A DNA stretch of 8,170 bases, taken from Rickettsiales bacterium (GTDB taxonomy: Bacteria > Pseudomonadota > Alphaproteobacteria > Rickettsiales > Deianiraeaceae). Positions within the stretch are counted from its first letter, which is position 1. Each line of letters starts with the position of its first letter. Location of the stretch: NCBI GenBank assembly GCA_947424985.1, contig CANDYN010000046.1:1-8170 (forward strand), read 5' to 3'. The notes under the pieces were generated by a model, which was not told the origin of the DNA, ran no database searches, and saw only the letters and a program-made list of their open reading frames with translations. Positions 1 to 6,004 of the stretch are shown here, in pieces. The position numbers and the translations under genes are program-made.

Positions 1-1
1 T

Positions 2-754
2 ATTTCAAAAAAATATGAGCTTGAATTAATATTGATAGATGGATTCTTTGATGACGAAAGACTTAAGGAATTCCCCCATAAAATATTTAAAATAGGACAT
101 GCTGGAAAAATAATCAATCACATGAAATCGAAAAAAGTAACACATGTGATTATTATAGGAACAGCAAATATGCCAAATTTCTCAAAAATAATTCCCGACC
201 TTCGCGGAGCAAAGCTTATCGCAAAAATTCTGCTTATGAAAAACAGGGGTGATGATAAAGTTCTTAAAATTGTTGCAAATGAACTTCAAAGCGAAGGAAT
301 TTTGGTTGTTTCACCTAAAAAGTTTTTACACAATTCAATAATAATAAGTAAAAAATCTCCAAATAAAAATGAAATAGAAGATATACAATTTGGAGTCAGT
401 GTTTTAAAAAAAATCGCAGGAATTGACCTCGGTCAGGGAATTGTCGTTTGTGAAAAAAGAATTATAGCCCTTGAAGCAATTGAAGGTACGGACGAAATGA
501 TAAAACGTAGCGGAGAGTATATCGGAAGCAGGTTTGATGGAAAACCAATCTTAATAAAAATACCAAAAACAACACAAGATTTGCGACTTGATACTCCAAC
601 AATTGGCCCTATTACACTTGATAATCTTGTAAACTCAAAATTTGCTGGACTCGCCGTAGATTTAAAAAATACGATAATTGTGGATCCGACAGAATTTCAA
701 AAAAAGCTTGATGAGAGTGGGCTTTGGTTTTTGGATTTACAGGACATACCATAA
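2..754 (+). CDS. lpxI: UDP-2,3-diacylglucosamine pyrophosphatase LpxI (5' end cut off by window)
   Basis: LpxI hydrolyses UDP-2,3-diacylglucosamine to lipid X plus UMP at the inner membrane, in the lipid A pathway. It replaces the unrelated LpxH in many Alphaproteobacteria. The frame is open to the window edge, so the TTG at 32 is not the start. 250 codons are visible, and by comparison with the usual length of about 270-285 residues some 25-30 N-terminal residues are missing. Features typical of LpxI (DUF1009) are visible: the KPDLRG-like stretch read here as IPDLRGAKL, an ALEAIEGTDEM motif in the middle, and a C-terminal KIPKTTQDLRLDTPTIGP block, followed by an AGLAVDLKNTIIVD segment like the family's AGIA...vvd end. 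The gene ends with TAA and no convincing hairpin follows. In this family lpxI often sits with other lpx genes, which would lie upstream outside the window. Identification is from remembered family motifs. Confidence 0.9.
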   Translation: MSKKYELELILIDGFFDDERLKEFPHKIFKIGHAGKIINHMKSKKVTHVIIIGTANMPNFSKIIPDLRGAKLIAKILLMKNRGDDKVLKIVANELQSEGILVVSPKKFLHNSIIISKKSPNKNEIEDIQFGVSVLKKIAGIDLGQGIVVCEKRIIALEAIEGTDEMIKRSGEYIGSRFDGKPILIKIPKTTQDLRLDTPTIGPITLDNLVNSKFAGLAVDLKNTIIVDPTEFQKKLDESGLWFLDLQDIP

Positions 755-767
755 ATACTAAAAAAAT

Positions 768-1355
768 TCAAAACCCAATATCAAACTCATTTTTAATAAT
801 AACGAATTGATCTGGATTTTGATCTTCAATCTTAAAAATTAGACACATAGTTAGCATGATTAAGCATTGCTTGCCTCTTTTTGACATTTCCACCATAAGA
901 CAAGTTACGATATTTTTTATATATCTTTTCTTACAGTCCACATGTGTGGTGCATGCAGATAAATTCTTTATCAAATAAATGAACCTTAGACTTATAGAGC
1001 TTAATAATCCATGTTGCATCAACTGTATAAAAAATATTTTCTTAGTTTTAATTTATTTAATACCTTGTCCAAGAAGTTTACCCCATGCTTTGCTGATTTA
1101 TGTATCTTAAAAATAAATGGAACATAAAAACTTGCCGGATTTTTATATCTATAAATTGGCTTTGAAATATGCTTAACATCACTTCAAGACCTTCATTAGC
1201 TTTTTCTCCTGTGTTTGATATAAGTTGATATACAATAGAAATATGGTCAACCACTGGTCGCATGTTTTTAAGTAATGCAGGCAGAAATTCTTCTCCGTCA
1301 AAGAGATTTATGGAGACTGAGAGAAAATTAATTACTTTTAATGGCGATTTGTCAT
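768..1355 (-). pseudogene. Decayed glycosyltransferase-like gene (multiple frameshifts, probable internal deletion)
   Basis: This stretch has no intact gene but carries consecutive fragments in changing frames. A run of six G (1363-1368) lies 7 nt before an ATG at 1355 that soon meets a stop. One indel away, an open frame reads ...VINFLSVSINLFDGEEFLP... and continues through VVDHISIVYQLISNTGEK to about 1142. From 1138 another frame reads FYVPFIFKIHKSAKHGVNF as far as a TGA at 1021. From 1020 a third frame reads HLFDKEFICMHHT up to a TAA at 933-931 and resumes as KKYRNLSYGGNVKKRQA. From 839 a last frame reads PDQFVIIKNEFDIGF to a TGA at 770. The order of motifs (VD..s.vYQ.ISN..., yFVPFi.K..., MHH...) matches what I remember of a family of small bacterial glycosyltransferase-like proteins. 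Their central region with the Asp-rich active site is absent at about 1140, suggesting an internal deletion of roughly 100 codons. That it is a decayed gene is fairly certain; the family name is less so. Confidence 0.6.
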
Positions 1356-1400
1356 ATATGTACCCCCCTAATTAAACGAAGTGGAGCACAAAATAAATAA

Positions 1401-3251
1401 CTATTCCTCATCAACATACTCAAAAGAAGCACTACCTCTCGCGTTCTTCTTACGATCGTTTTCATCAAGATGTTTCTTACGCAATCTCAAAGATTTTGGC
1501 GTTACTTCAACCAACTCATCGTCTTGAATATATGCAATCATTTCCTCAAGAGTCATAGCCTTTGGTGGAACTAGATTTATCGCCTCATCTGTTCCGGATG
1601 CACGAACGTTTGTTAGCTGTTTACCTTTTAGAATATTTATCGGTAAATCATTATCACGGTTGTGCTCACCCACGATCATTCCATCGTAAACTTTGTCTTG
1701 CGGTCTTATAAACATAATACCCCTGTCTTGAAGCTTTGCAATTGCGTAAGCAACCGCCTCACCAACTCCACCAGTTGCGATCAAAACACCGTTGATTCTT
1801 GTTTCAAATTCTCCAACATAAGGTTGATATGAATCAAAGCTACGACTTAAAATTCCTGTTCCGCGTGTGTCAGTCAAAAATCTTCCTTGATATCCTAAAA
1901 GTCCACGAGTTGGCATTAAAAGTTTCATACGAACCCTATCTTGTCCTGAATTTGAAACATCCAAAAGTTGCGCTTTTTTCGGAGAAAGTGCATTCATTAT
2001 ATCGCCCGAATATATCGCATCAACGTCGATTTGAACCTCTTCAAACGGCTCAAGTGGCTTTCCTGTTTCCTTGTCTTTTTTGAATAAAACTTTTGGACGA
2101 GAAACAGACATTTCAAATCCTTCACGTCTCATGGTTTCAATTAAAACCCCAATTTGAAGCTCCCCACGACCGGCAATTTCATAACTATCTTTATTTTGCG
2201 ATTGCTTTATTTTAATCCCAACATTTGTTTCAGCTTCTTTCGCAAGCCTTTCTTTTATCATGTTCGACGTCAACTTTGACCCCTCACGACCACAAAATGG
2301 TGAATCATTAACACTTACCGTAACTGACATCGTAGGTGGATCAATTGGTCTTGATGGAACACATTCTTCAACGTCAAGTGAACAAATTGTATTAGCAACC
2401 GTACCCTCAAGACAGCCAGCTATTGTACATATTTCACCGGCAAAAATTTCTTCAACAAGCGCCCTATTAACTCCCGTAAAAGTCTGTAATTTAGTTACTT
2501 TTACCTTTTCAATAACTTTGTTGTTTAAATCTAAAACCTTAATTTGCTCTCCAACTTTTATGCTTCCACTGTAAACTCTTCCGGTTAAGATTTTACCCAA
2601 GAATTTATCTGATTCTAAAATTGTTGCAAGAAATCTGAATTTTCCATCCTTATACAGATCAACTGGTGGTTGGAAATGGCTCACAATTGTCTCAAAAAGA
2701 TCTGACAAATCTGTTTTTTTCGTATTTCTATCAAGACTTGCCCAGCCGTCTCTTCCCGATGCGTAAAGAATCGGAAAATCAAGCTGATGATCCTGTGCAT
2801 CAAGGTTTATAAAAAGCTCCAACACTTCATCCACAACTTCCTTTGCTCTCTCATCGGGTCTATCAATTTTATTCACAACAATGATTGGCTTTAACCCTTG
2901 CTCAAGTGCTTTTCTAAGTACAAATTTTGTTTGAGGCATAACCCCTTCCGCACTATCAACAAGCAAAATAACGCCATCTACCATTGATAAAATACGCTCA
3001 ACTTCACCACCAAAATCTGCGTGTCCAGGAGTATCAACTATATTAATTTTTAAATCCTTATATGCAATCGCCGTACATTTCGCAAGAATTGTAATCCCTC
3101 TTTCCTTCTCAAGCTCGTTACTATCCATAACTCTTTCTACCATTTTTTGGTTATCTCTAAAAGCACCGTTTTGCTTTAACATTGAGTCTATCATTGTTGT
3201 TTTTCCATGATCAACATGGGCAATAATCGCTATATTTCTTATATTTTGCAT
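1401..3251 (-). CDS. typA: Ribosome-associated translational GTPase TypA/BipA
   Basis: BipA/TypA is an EF-G-like GTPase that binds 70S ribosomes and assists 50S assembly and translation under stress, notably cold. All GTPase motifs are visible: the P-loop AHVDHGKT at residues 11-18, the switch I sequence ERGITI at 50-55, DTPGH at 73-77 and NKID at 127-130. The SGRDGWA segment that follows is a family signature. Domains II, III and V follow, and a basic C-terminal tail (SLRLRKKHLDENDRKK) belongs to the BipA-specific C-terminal domain. The 616 residues agree with the usual 600-615. The ATG at 3251 places MQNIRNIAIIAHVD at the normal N-terminus. No Shine-Dalgarno is obvious upstream (AGAAA only). 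The gene is transcribed away from the + unit starting near 3361 and is followed after about 45 bases by the decayed co-oriented gene. Nothing in the reading frame suggests damage. Confidence 0.97.
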   Translation of the reverse strand: MQNIRNIAIIAHVDHGKTTMIDSMLKQNGAFRDNQKMVERVMDSNELEKERGITILAKCTAIAYKDLKINIVDTPGHADFGGEVERILSMVDGVILLVDSAEGVMPQTKFVLRKALEQGLKPIIVVNKIDRPDERAKEVVDEVLELFINLDAQDHQLDFPILYASGRDGWASLDRNTKKTDLSDLFETIVSHFQPPVDLYKDGKFRFLATILESDKFLGKILTGRVYSGSIKVGEQIKVLDLNNKVIEKVKVTKLQTFTGVNRALVEEIFAGEICTIAGCLEGTVANTICSLDVEECVPSRPIDPPTMSVTVSVNDSPFCGREGSKLTSNMIKERLAKEAETNVGIKIKQSQNKDSYEIAGRGELQIGVLIETMRREGFEMSVSRPKVLFKKDKETGKPLEPFEEVQIDVDAIYSGDIMNALSPKKAQLLDVSNSGQDRVRMKLLMPTRGLLGYQGRFLTDTRGTGILSRSFDSYQPYVGEFETRINGVLIATGGVGEAVAYAIAKLQDRGIMFIRPQDKVYDGMIVGEHNRDNDLPINILKGKQLTNVRASGTDEAINLVPPKAMTLEEMIAYIQDDELVEVTPKSLRLRKKHLDENDRKKNARGSASFEYVDEE

Positions 3252-3309
3252 TAATTTTCTATAAAATCAACTAATGATTAACTAGATATTTTAATTTTCA
3301 AGTTTTTTA

Positions 3310-3336
3310 TTGACTTTTTTAATTACACAATATAAT
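3310..3336 (+). promoter_or_regulatory. Putative sigma70-type promoter for the exported-protein/hydrolase unit
   Basis: TTGACT (3310-3315) and a perfect TATAAT (3331-3336) are separated by 15 bases, or by 18 if TTATTG at 3307-3312 is taken as the -35 box. It lies in the divergent gap with typA, 24 bases before the GTG at 3361. An AAGGG (3338-3342) follows but sits 18 bases from that start, too far for a normal ribosome binding site. The 15-base spacer is short, so the -35 assignment is uncertain. The -10 box is the strong part. Confidence 0.5.
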
Positions 3337-3360
3337 TTAAGGGTGTATTATAACTTTATA

Positions 3361-4005
3361 GTGAAGCTTTTTTTTATTTTAACATTATTATTTAATATAA
3401 CAAGTTATTCTTTTGCAGCGGAAAATCAAAGCGCAAAAATATATGATTGCATATTCAAACATGGAAAAACAAAAAAAATAGCAATTGCGAATAAAGAAAT
3501 AATACTTCCGCTCGCCTCTATGCCAATTCCATACAGCTCTACCTCTGATGAAAAATGTACAATTGTTAAAAATAAAGTACAAAGAAATGGACTTCTACTT
3601 GATAGCGTTGGACAAGGTTTTCTTGAATTGGTTACAAAAAAAATATTACAAAATTATGCAAAACTTTGCAAACAGCAAAAATGTAAAGCCCAACTTGATT
3701 GCAAGATATATACAAATGCAATATCCACAACACTTGAATCTTTTTTTGAAAAAAATACCTTAAATTATGGAATTTTAGCAGAAATATCTGAAATACTGCA
3801 AAAGCCGTTTGAAAACGACCCAATCTGTCTTGCAAAAGTCCATGGCGGGTTTTCAACACAAAAAATTCGATTCTACAAAGATGAATCTTGCATCAATACC
3901 CTTGAATCATCCAATGAGCAATATATAGAAAATATAATGTTAAGCGGCAAGCAGGCAAAATGGACAGATGGTTTTACAAAGTGTATTATGGAAATCAATG
4001 CTTAA
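3361..4005 (+). CDS. Exported eight-cysteine protein of unknown function
   Basis: I do not recognise this protein. From the GTG at 3361 it is 214 residues. The first 20 form a clear Sec signal peptide: one Lys, a hydrophobic run LFFILTLLFNI, then SYSFA before AENQ, with likely signal peptidase I cleavage around residue 19-20. The mature part has cysteines at 30, 66, 103, 108, 114, 156, 177 and 198. Eight, an even number, fits disulfide bonding in the periplasm. CKQQKCKAQLDC at 103-114 is a tight cysteine cluster. No further membrane helix is seen. A longer reading from the TTG at 3310 would put 17 residues before the signal peptide and would start inside the likely promoter, so I rejected it. 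The next gene overlaps its end by 8 bases (ATGCTTAA), so the two are probably co-transcribed and translationally coupled. The protein may act with, or be a substrate or partner of, the hydrolase, but that is only context. Confidence 0.75.
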   Translation: MKLFFILTLLFNITSYSFAAENQSAKIYDCIFKHGKTKKIAIANKEIILPLASMPIPYSSTSDEKCTIVKNKVQRNGLLLDSVGQGFLELVTKKILQNYAKLCKQQKCKAQLDCKIYTNAISTTLESFFEKNTLNYGILAEISEILQKPFENDPICLAKVHGGFSTQKIRFYKDESCINTLESSNEQYIENIMLSGKQAKWTDGFTKCIMEINA

Positions 4006-4648
4006 ATACATCGAACTTGGCTCGAATAAACCTATAAAAATCGTAATCTTAATGCATGGATATGGCTCAAACAAAGAAGACATGTCGTCAGTTGCAAAAG
4101 AAATTTTAGAGTTTGATAACAAAATTGCTGAAAATGTAAAATTTATATGCCCGGATGGACTTTCACCTTGGGAAGGGGGGAATTTTATGAATGCAAGACA
4201 ATGGTTTTCCCTTCAAAATCGCGACGATAGTTTTGTTCATCATGGACTAAATACAGCATCTGAAAAAATTATTCCATTTATTAGTGATATTTTAAAAGCA
4301 AATAATCTACAATTTAAAGACCTATTCCTAGCCGGATTTTCACAAGGTGCAATGCTCTCGCTTCATACCGGAATTGACTTACCCGAAAAAATTGCAGGAA
4401 TTATATCTTTTTCTGGAACCCTGGTTCGTAAAAAAACATTAAAGCATGATGCAAAAATCCCACAAGATATAATATTTATACACGGAGATTTAGATGAAGT
4501 TTTACCTTGTACGTATTCAAAAATTGCCCATAGTGAAATGCAATCAGTTGGGTGGAATTCATCCTTTTTTGAAATAAAAGATATGGCGCATTCGATTAAT
4601 GAAGAGTGTATTAGACTTGCGGTGGGGTTTGTTTTGAAAAAACTGTAA
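3998..4648 (+). CDS. Alpha/beta-hydrolase, carboxylesterase/phospholipase (YpfH-like)
   Basis: A serine hydrolase of the Abhydrolase_2 (carboxylesterase/lysophospholipase) family, which cleaves carboxyl esters of short-chain lipids or lysophospholipids. From the ATG at 3998 it has 216 residues, normal for the family. The oxyanion motif HGYG is at 20-23, the nucleophile Ser115 lies in GFSQG (113-117), the acid is Asp166 in HGDLDEVLP, and the base is His198 in DMAHSI, so the whole triad is present. The PDGLSPWEGG...RQWFSL segment (52-71) matches the cap region of YpfH-like esterases. There is no signal peptide, so it is probably cytosolic. The ATG at 3998 overlaps the upstream stop by 8 bases and has GGA 6 bases before it. 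An ATG at 3968 would add ten residues not typical of the family. The natural substrate cannot be read from the sequence. Confidence 0.88.
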   Translation: MLKYIELGSNKPIKIVILMHGYGSNKEDMSSVAKEILEFDNKIAENVKFICPDGLSPWEGGNFMNARQWFSLQNRDDSFVHHGLNTASEKIIPFISDILKANNLQFKDLFLAGFSQGAMLSLHTGIDLPEKIAGIISFSGTLVRKKTLKHDAKIPQDIIFIHGDLDEVLPCTYSKIAHSEMQSVGWNSSFFEIKDMAHSINEECIRLAVGFVLKKL

Positions 4649-4672
4649 TTAGTTTACAGCATTGATTTTATA

Positions 4673-4981
4673 TCACTTACCGTTTTCCTCTTCTGATTCG
4701 TAGTCACAACCATCAGTTGGACATAAAATAAAATAACATATTTCTTGCATTTTAGACTGACCTATGTCCACCGCACTACATAAACCGGGGTATAAATATT
4801 GACATGATCTGGACAATATTACGTATTCAAATCCATTAAATGCTTTACAGTATTCCGGATAAGCTATCTGACAATCACCAAACATTCTCATGCAACTATC
4901 ATTTACCAAGTAGCAAGCAAATACAGAAATGGTTAATATCACTAAAAAAATAATCAAAAATATTTTTCTTCTAACTTTCAT
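4673..4981 (-). CDS. Small cysteine-rich membrane-anchored or exported protein
   Basis: No family recognised. It has 102 residues. After MKVRRK comes a hydrophobic helix at about 8-22, ending VFAC, then a polar part rich in cysteines: 23, 30, 37, 45, 60, 68, 82, 87 and 92. VFAC is a poor lipobox because Phe at -2 is unusual. If Cys23 were lipidated, eight cysteines would remain for pairing. Otherwise the helix is a signal anchor or a signal peptide with an odd cysteine count. The C-terminus is acidic (ESEEENGK). Its ATG lies 15 bases after the TAG of the M23 peptidase gene, so the two are probably one transcript. The neighbouring peptidase suggests an envelope role, but no function can be assigned. 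Its 3' end converges on the hydrolase gene with only 24 bases between the stops. Confidence 0.65.
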   Translation of the reverse strand: MKVRRKIFLIIFLVILTISVFACYLVNDSCMRMFGDCQIAYPEYCKAFNGFEYVILSRSCQYLYPGLCSAVDIGQSKMQEICYFILCPTDGCDYESEEENGK

Positions 4982-4996
4982 ATCTAAGATAAAATG

Positions 4997-5470
4997 CTAA
5001 TCTTTAATAAAAATATGATGTCCATCAATTGTAATCCAATGTCCTTCCCCAAGTGCACTAGCAGCTTCTTCTTTTGAATGCAACAATGGTACTCCTGTTC
5101 TTCCATGCCTTACCTCATAATGCAAATGTGGCCCACTTGATCTTCCGGTATTACCAAGTCTACCAATAAGATCACCTCTCTTTACCCTATCTCCCGTTTT
5201 TAACTTCGGACTTTCAGCCAAATGTCCATAAACTCTTTCGTTGCCATCATGATATGGATGTCTATCATTTCTATCATGCCTAATGTTGATTCTATTACCA
5301 TAACCATTTGGATCTGGAGACACCCTTGTGACAATTCCATCGCCAGTTGAGAGTATTGCAGATCCATGCTCACCAGCTAAATCCGTTCCACCATGCGGCT
5401 TTTTATGTAATCTATCGGTAACACCAAATTGTGTTGTTAGTTTAAATTGAGATCTATTTTGCATTACCAT
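4997..5470 (-). CDS. M23 (LytM-type) zinc metallopeptidase without signal peptide
   Basis: A single-domain peptidase M23, the family that cuts peptide cross-links of peptidoglycan. From the ATG at 5470 it has 157 residues (155 from the ATG at 5464). The zinc ligands His26 and Asp30 lie in HGGTD, catalytic His83 in VYGHL, and His115/His117 in GPHLHYEV, so the active site is complete. GDRVKRGDLIGRLGNTGRSSG is the classical M23 strand before the HxH motif. The N-terminus (VMQNRSQFKLTTQFG) has no signal peptide, membrane helix, LysM or coiled coil. The enzyme would therefore need a phage-like release route, a dedicated exporter, or a non-envelope role. A tail of about 35 residues after the HxH (ALGEGHWITIDGHHIFIKD) is not part of the usual core and I cannot name it. 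All 14 arginines are AGA or AGG, whereas lpd uses CGN for about half. It lies between a DUF1640-like and a cysteine-rich gene on the same strand. Confidence 0.9.
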   Translation of the reverse strand: MVMQNRSQFKLTTQFGVTDRLHKKPHGGTDLAGEHGSAILSTGDGIVTRVSPDPNGYGNRINIRHDRNDRHPYHDGNERVYGHLAESPKLKTGDRVKRGDLIGRLGNTGRSSGPHLHYEVRHGRTGVPLLHSKEEAASALGEGHWITIDGHHIFIKD

Positions 5471-5487
5471 CAATCAAAAGCAAATTT

Positions 5488-5516
5488 ATTATAAAAAACA
5501 AATTTTAAACTTGGAA
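5488..5516 (-). promoter_or_regulatory. Putative promoter before the M23 peptidase gene
   Basis: On the minus strand TATAAT (5493-5488) is a perfect -10 box, with TTCCAA (5516-5511) 17 bases upstream as a poor -35 box (three of six consensus positions). It ends 17 bases before the ATG at 5470. It would allow the peptidase and cysteine-rich genes to be expressed independently of the DUF1640-like gene. In AT-rich DNA a TATAAT alone is weak evidence. Confidence 0.35.
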
Positions 5517-5544
5517 GCAAAAAAAAATACATTTTATCTTACAT

Positions 5545-5859
5545 TCAACGCTTCAACATCAAAGGCAAAATAGTAAGCATTACAGTTGTCAAAAAAGCAC
5601 ACAATCCACCCAGCGCCAAGTATATTTTTATTTGCAAATTCTTGATCCTGATATCAATATCTTTTATCTTGTTATCCAGATATAACTTTGTTACAAGCTC
5701 ATCTTTCGCTTTATCAAATCTATGATCAACTTTGCTAGAAGTTTTTTCGTCAATACGTACCATTGTTTCCGCCAAAACTTCAGCCTTCGCTTCTTCTGTT
5801 TTAGCATTAACAAATGCTTCCACAAACGCGTGTGTATCAAAATGTAATGACGTTCTCAT
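5545..5859 (-). CDS. DUF1640/CCDC90-like coiled-coil protein with C-terminal membrane helix
   Basis: 104 residues from the ATG at 5859; a GTG directly before it would add one. The N-terminal LHFDTHAFVEAFVNAKTEEAKAE segment, a charged helical middle (about 30-75) and one hydrophobic helix at about 79-101 ending LMLKR match the layout of DUF1640 proteins. These are bacterial relatives of the eukaryotic CCDC90 family, which includes the mitochondrial calcium uniporter regulator MCUR1. Bacterial members are small, coiled-coil, tail-anchored and functionally uncharacterised. The long polar helix should face the cytoplasm if the protein is a simple tail anchor. It is the first gene of a possible three-gene minus-strand cluster, with 74 bases to the next ATG. 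A small one-helix membrane protein beside a signal-less M23 peptidase could also be read as a lysis-type pair, but a DUF1640-type scaffold is the simpler reading. Confidence 0.65.
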   Translation of the reverse strand: MRTSLHFDTHAFVEAFVNAKTEEAKAEVLAETMVRIDEKTSSKVDHRFDKAKDELVTKLYLDNKIKDIDIRIKNLQIKIYLALGGLCAFLTTVMLTILPLMLKR

Positions 5860-5880
5860 CACAATATCAAAATATTTTTC

Positions 5881-5908
5881 ACTATAAATTAAATTTTATA
5901 TATTGCAA
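5881..5908 (-). promoter_or_regulatory. Putative promoter for the DUF1640-like gene
   Basis: Minus-strand TTGCAA (5908-5903) and TATAGT (5886-5881) are 16 bases apart and end 21 bases before the ATG at 5859. This is the only promoter-like pair found in the short divergent gap to lpd. The match is moderate. Confidence 0.35.
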
Positions 5909-5956
5909 GAAAATTTTAAGCGGAAGCAAAAAAGCAAAAATTTGCCCAAAACCCAC

Positions 5957-5984
5957 TTGACTATTGAAAAGTTTGTTTTATCAT
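5957..5984 (+). promoter_or_regulatory. Putative sigma70-type promoter of lpd
   Basis: TTGACT (5957-5962) and TATCAT (5979-5984) are 16 bases apart and end 20 bases before the ATG at 6005, giving a leader of about 12-15 nt. No Shine-Dalgarno is visible in TTTTGTAACAAA before the ATG. The position inside the longer open frame argues that translation does not begin at the TTG at 5903. Confidence 0.5.
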
Positions 5985-6004
5985 CAAGAATATTTTGTAA
6001 CAAA

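Noticed and set aside
1799..2574. Plus-strand open frames at 1799-2083 and 2260-2574
   Set aside because: They lie antisense inside the intact typA gene and have no family-like features.
3310..3360. TTG start 17 codons upstream of the exported protein's signal peptide
   Set aside because: The TTG is the first half of a TTGACT -35-like box and TATAAT lies inside the extension. The GTG at 3361 gives a canonical signal peptide.
3968..3997. Ten extra N-terminal residues for the hydrolase from the ATG at 3968
   Set aside because: The ATG at 3998 gives the family length, overlaps the preceding stop in the usual coupled way and has GGA upstream. The extra residues look like a shadow of the preceding gene.
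4643..4659. Inverted repeat CTGTAA/TTACAG between the convergent genes as a terminator
   Set aside because: The stem is only 6 bp, AT-rich, overlaps the hydrolase stop codon and lacks a clear T-tract. Chance is likely in this composition.
5903..6004. 34-residue N-terminal extension of Lpd from a TTG
   Set aside because: E3 proteins begin at MYDVVVIGGGPAG, and the extension covers a likely promoter at 5957-5984.
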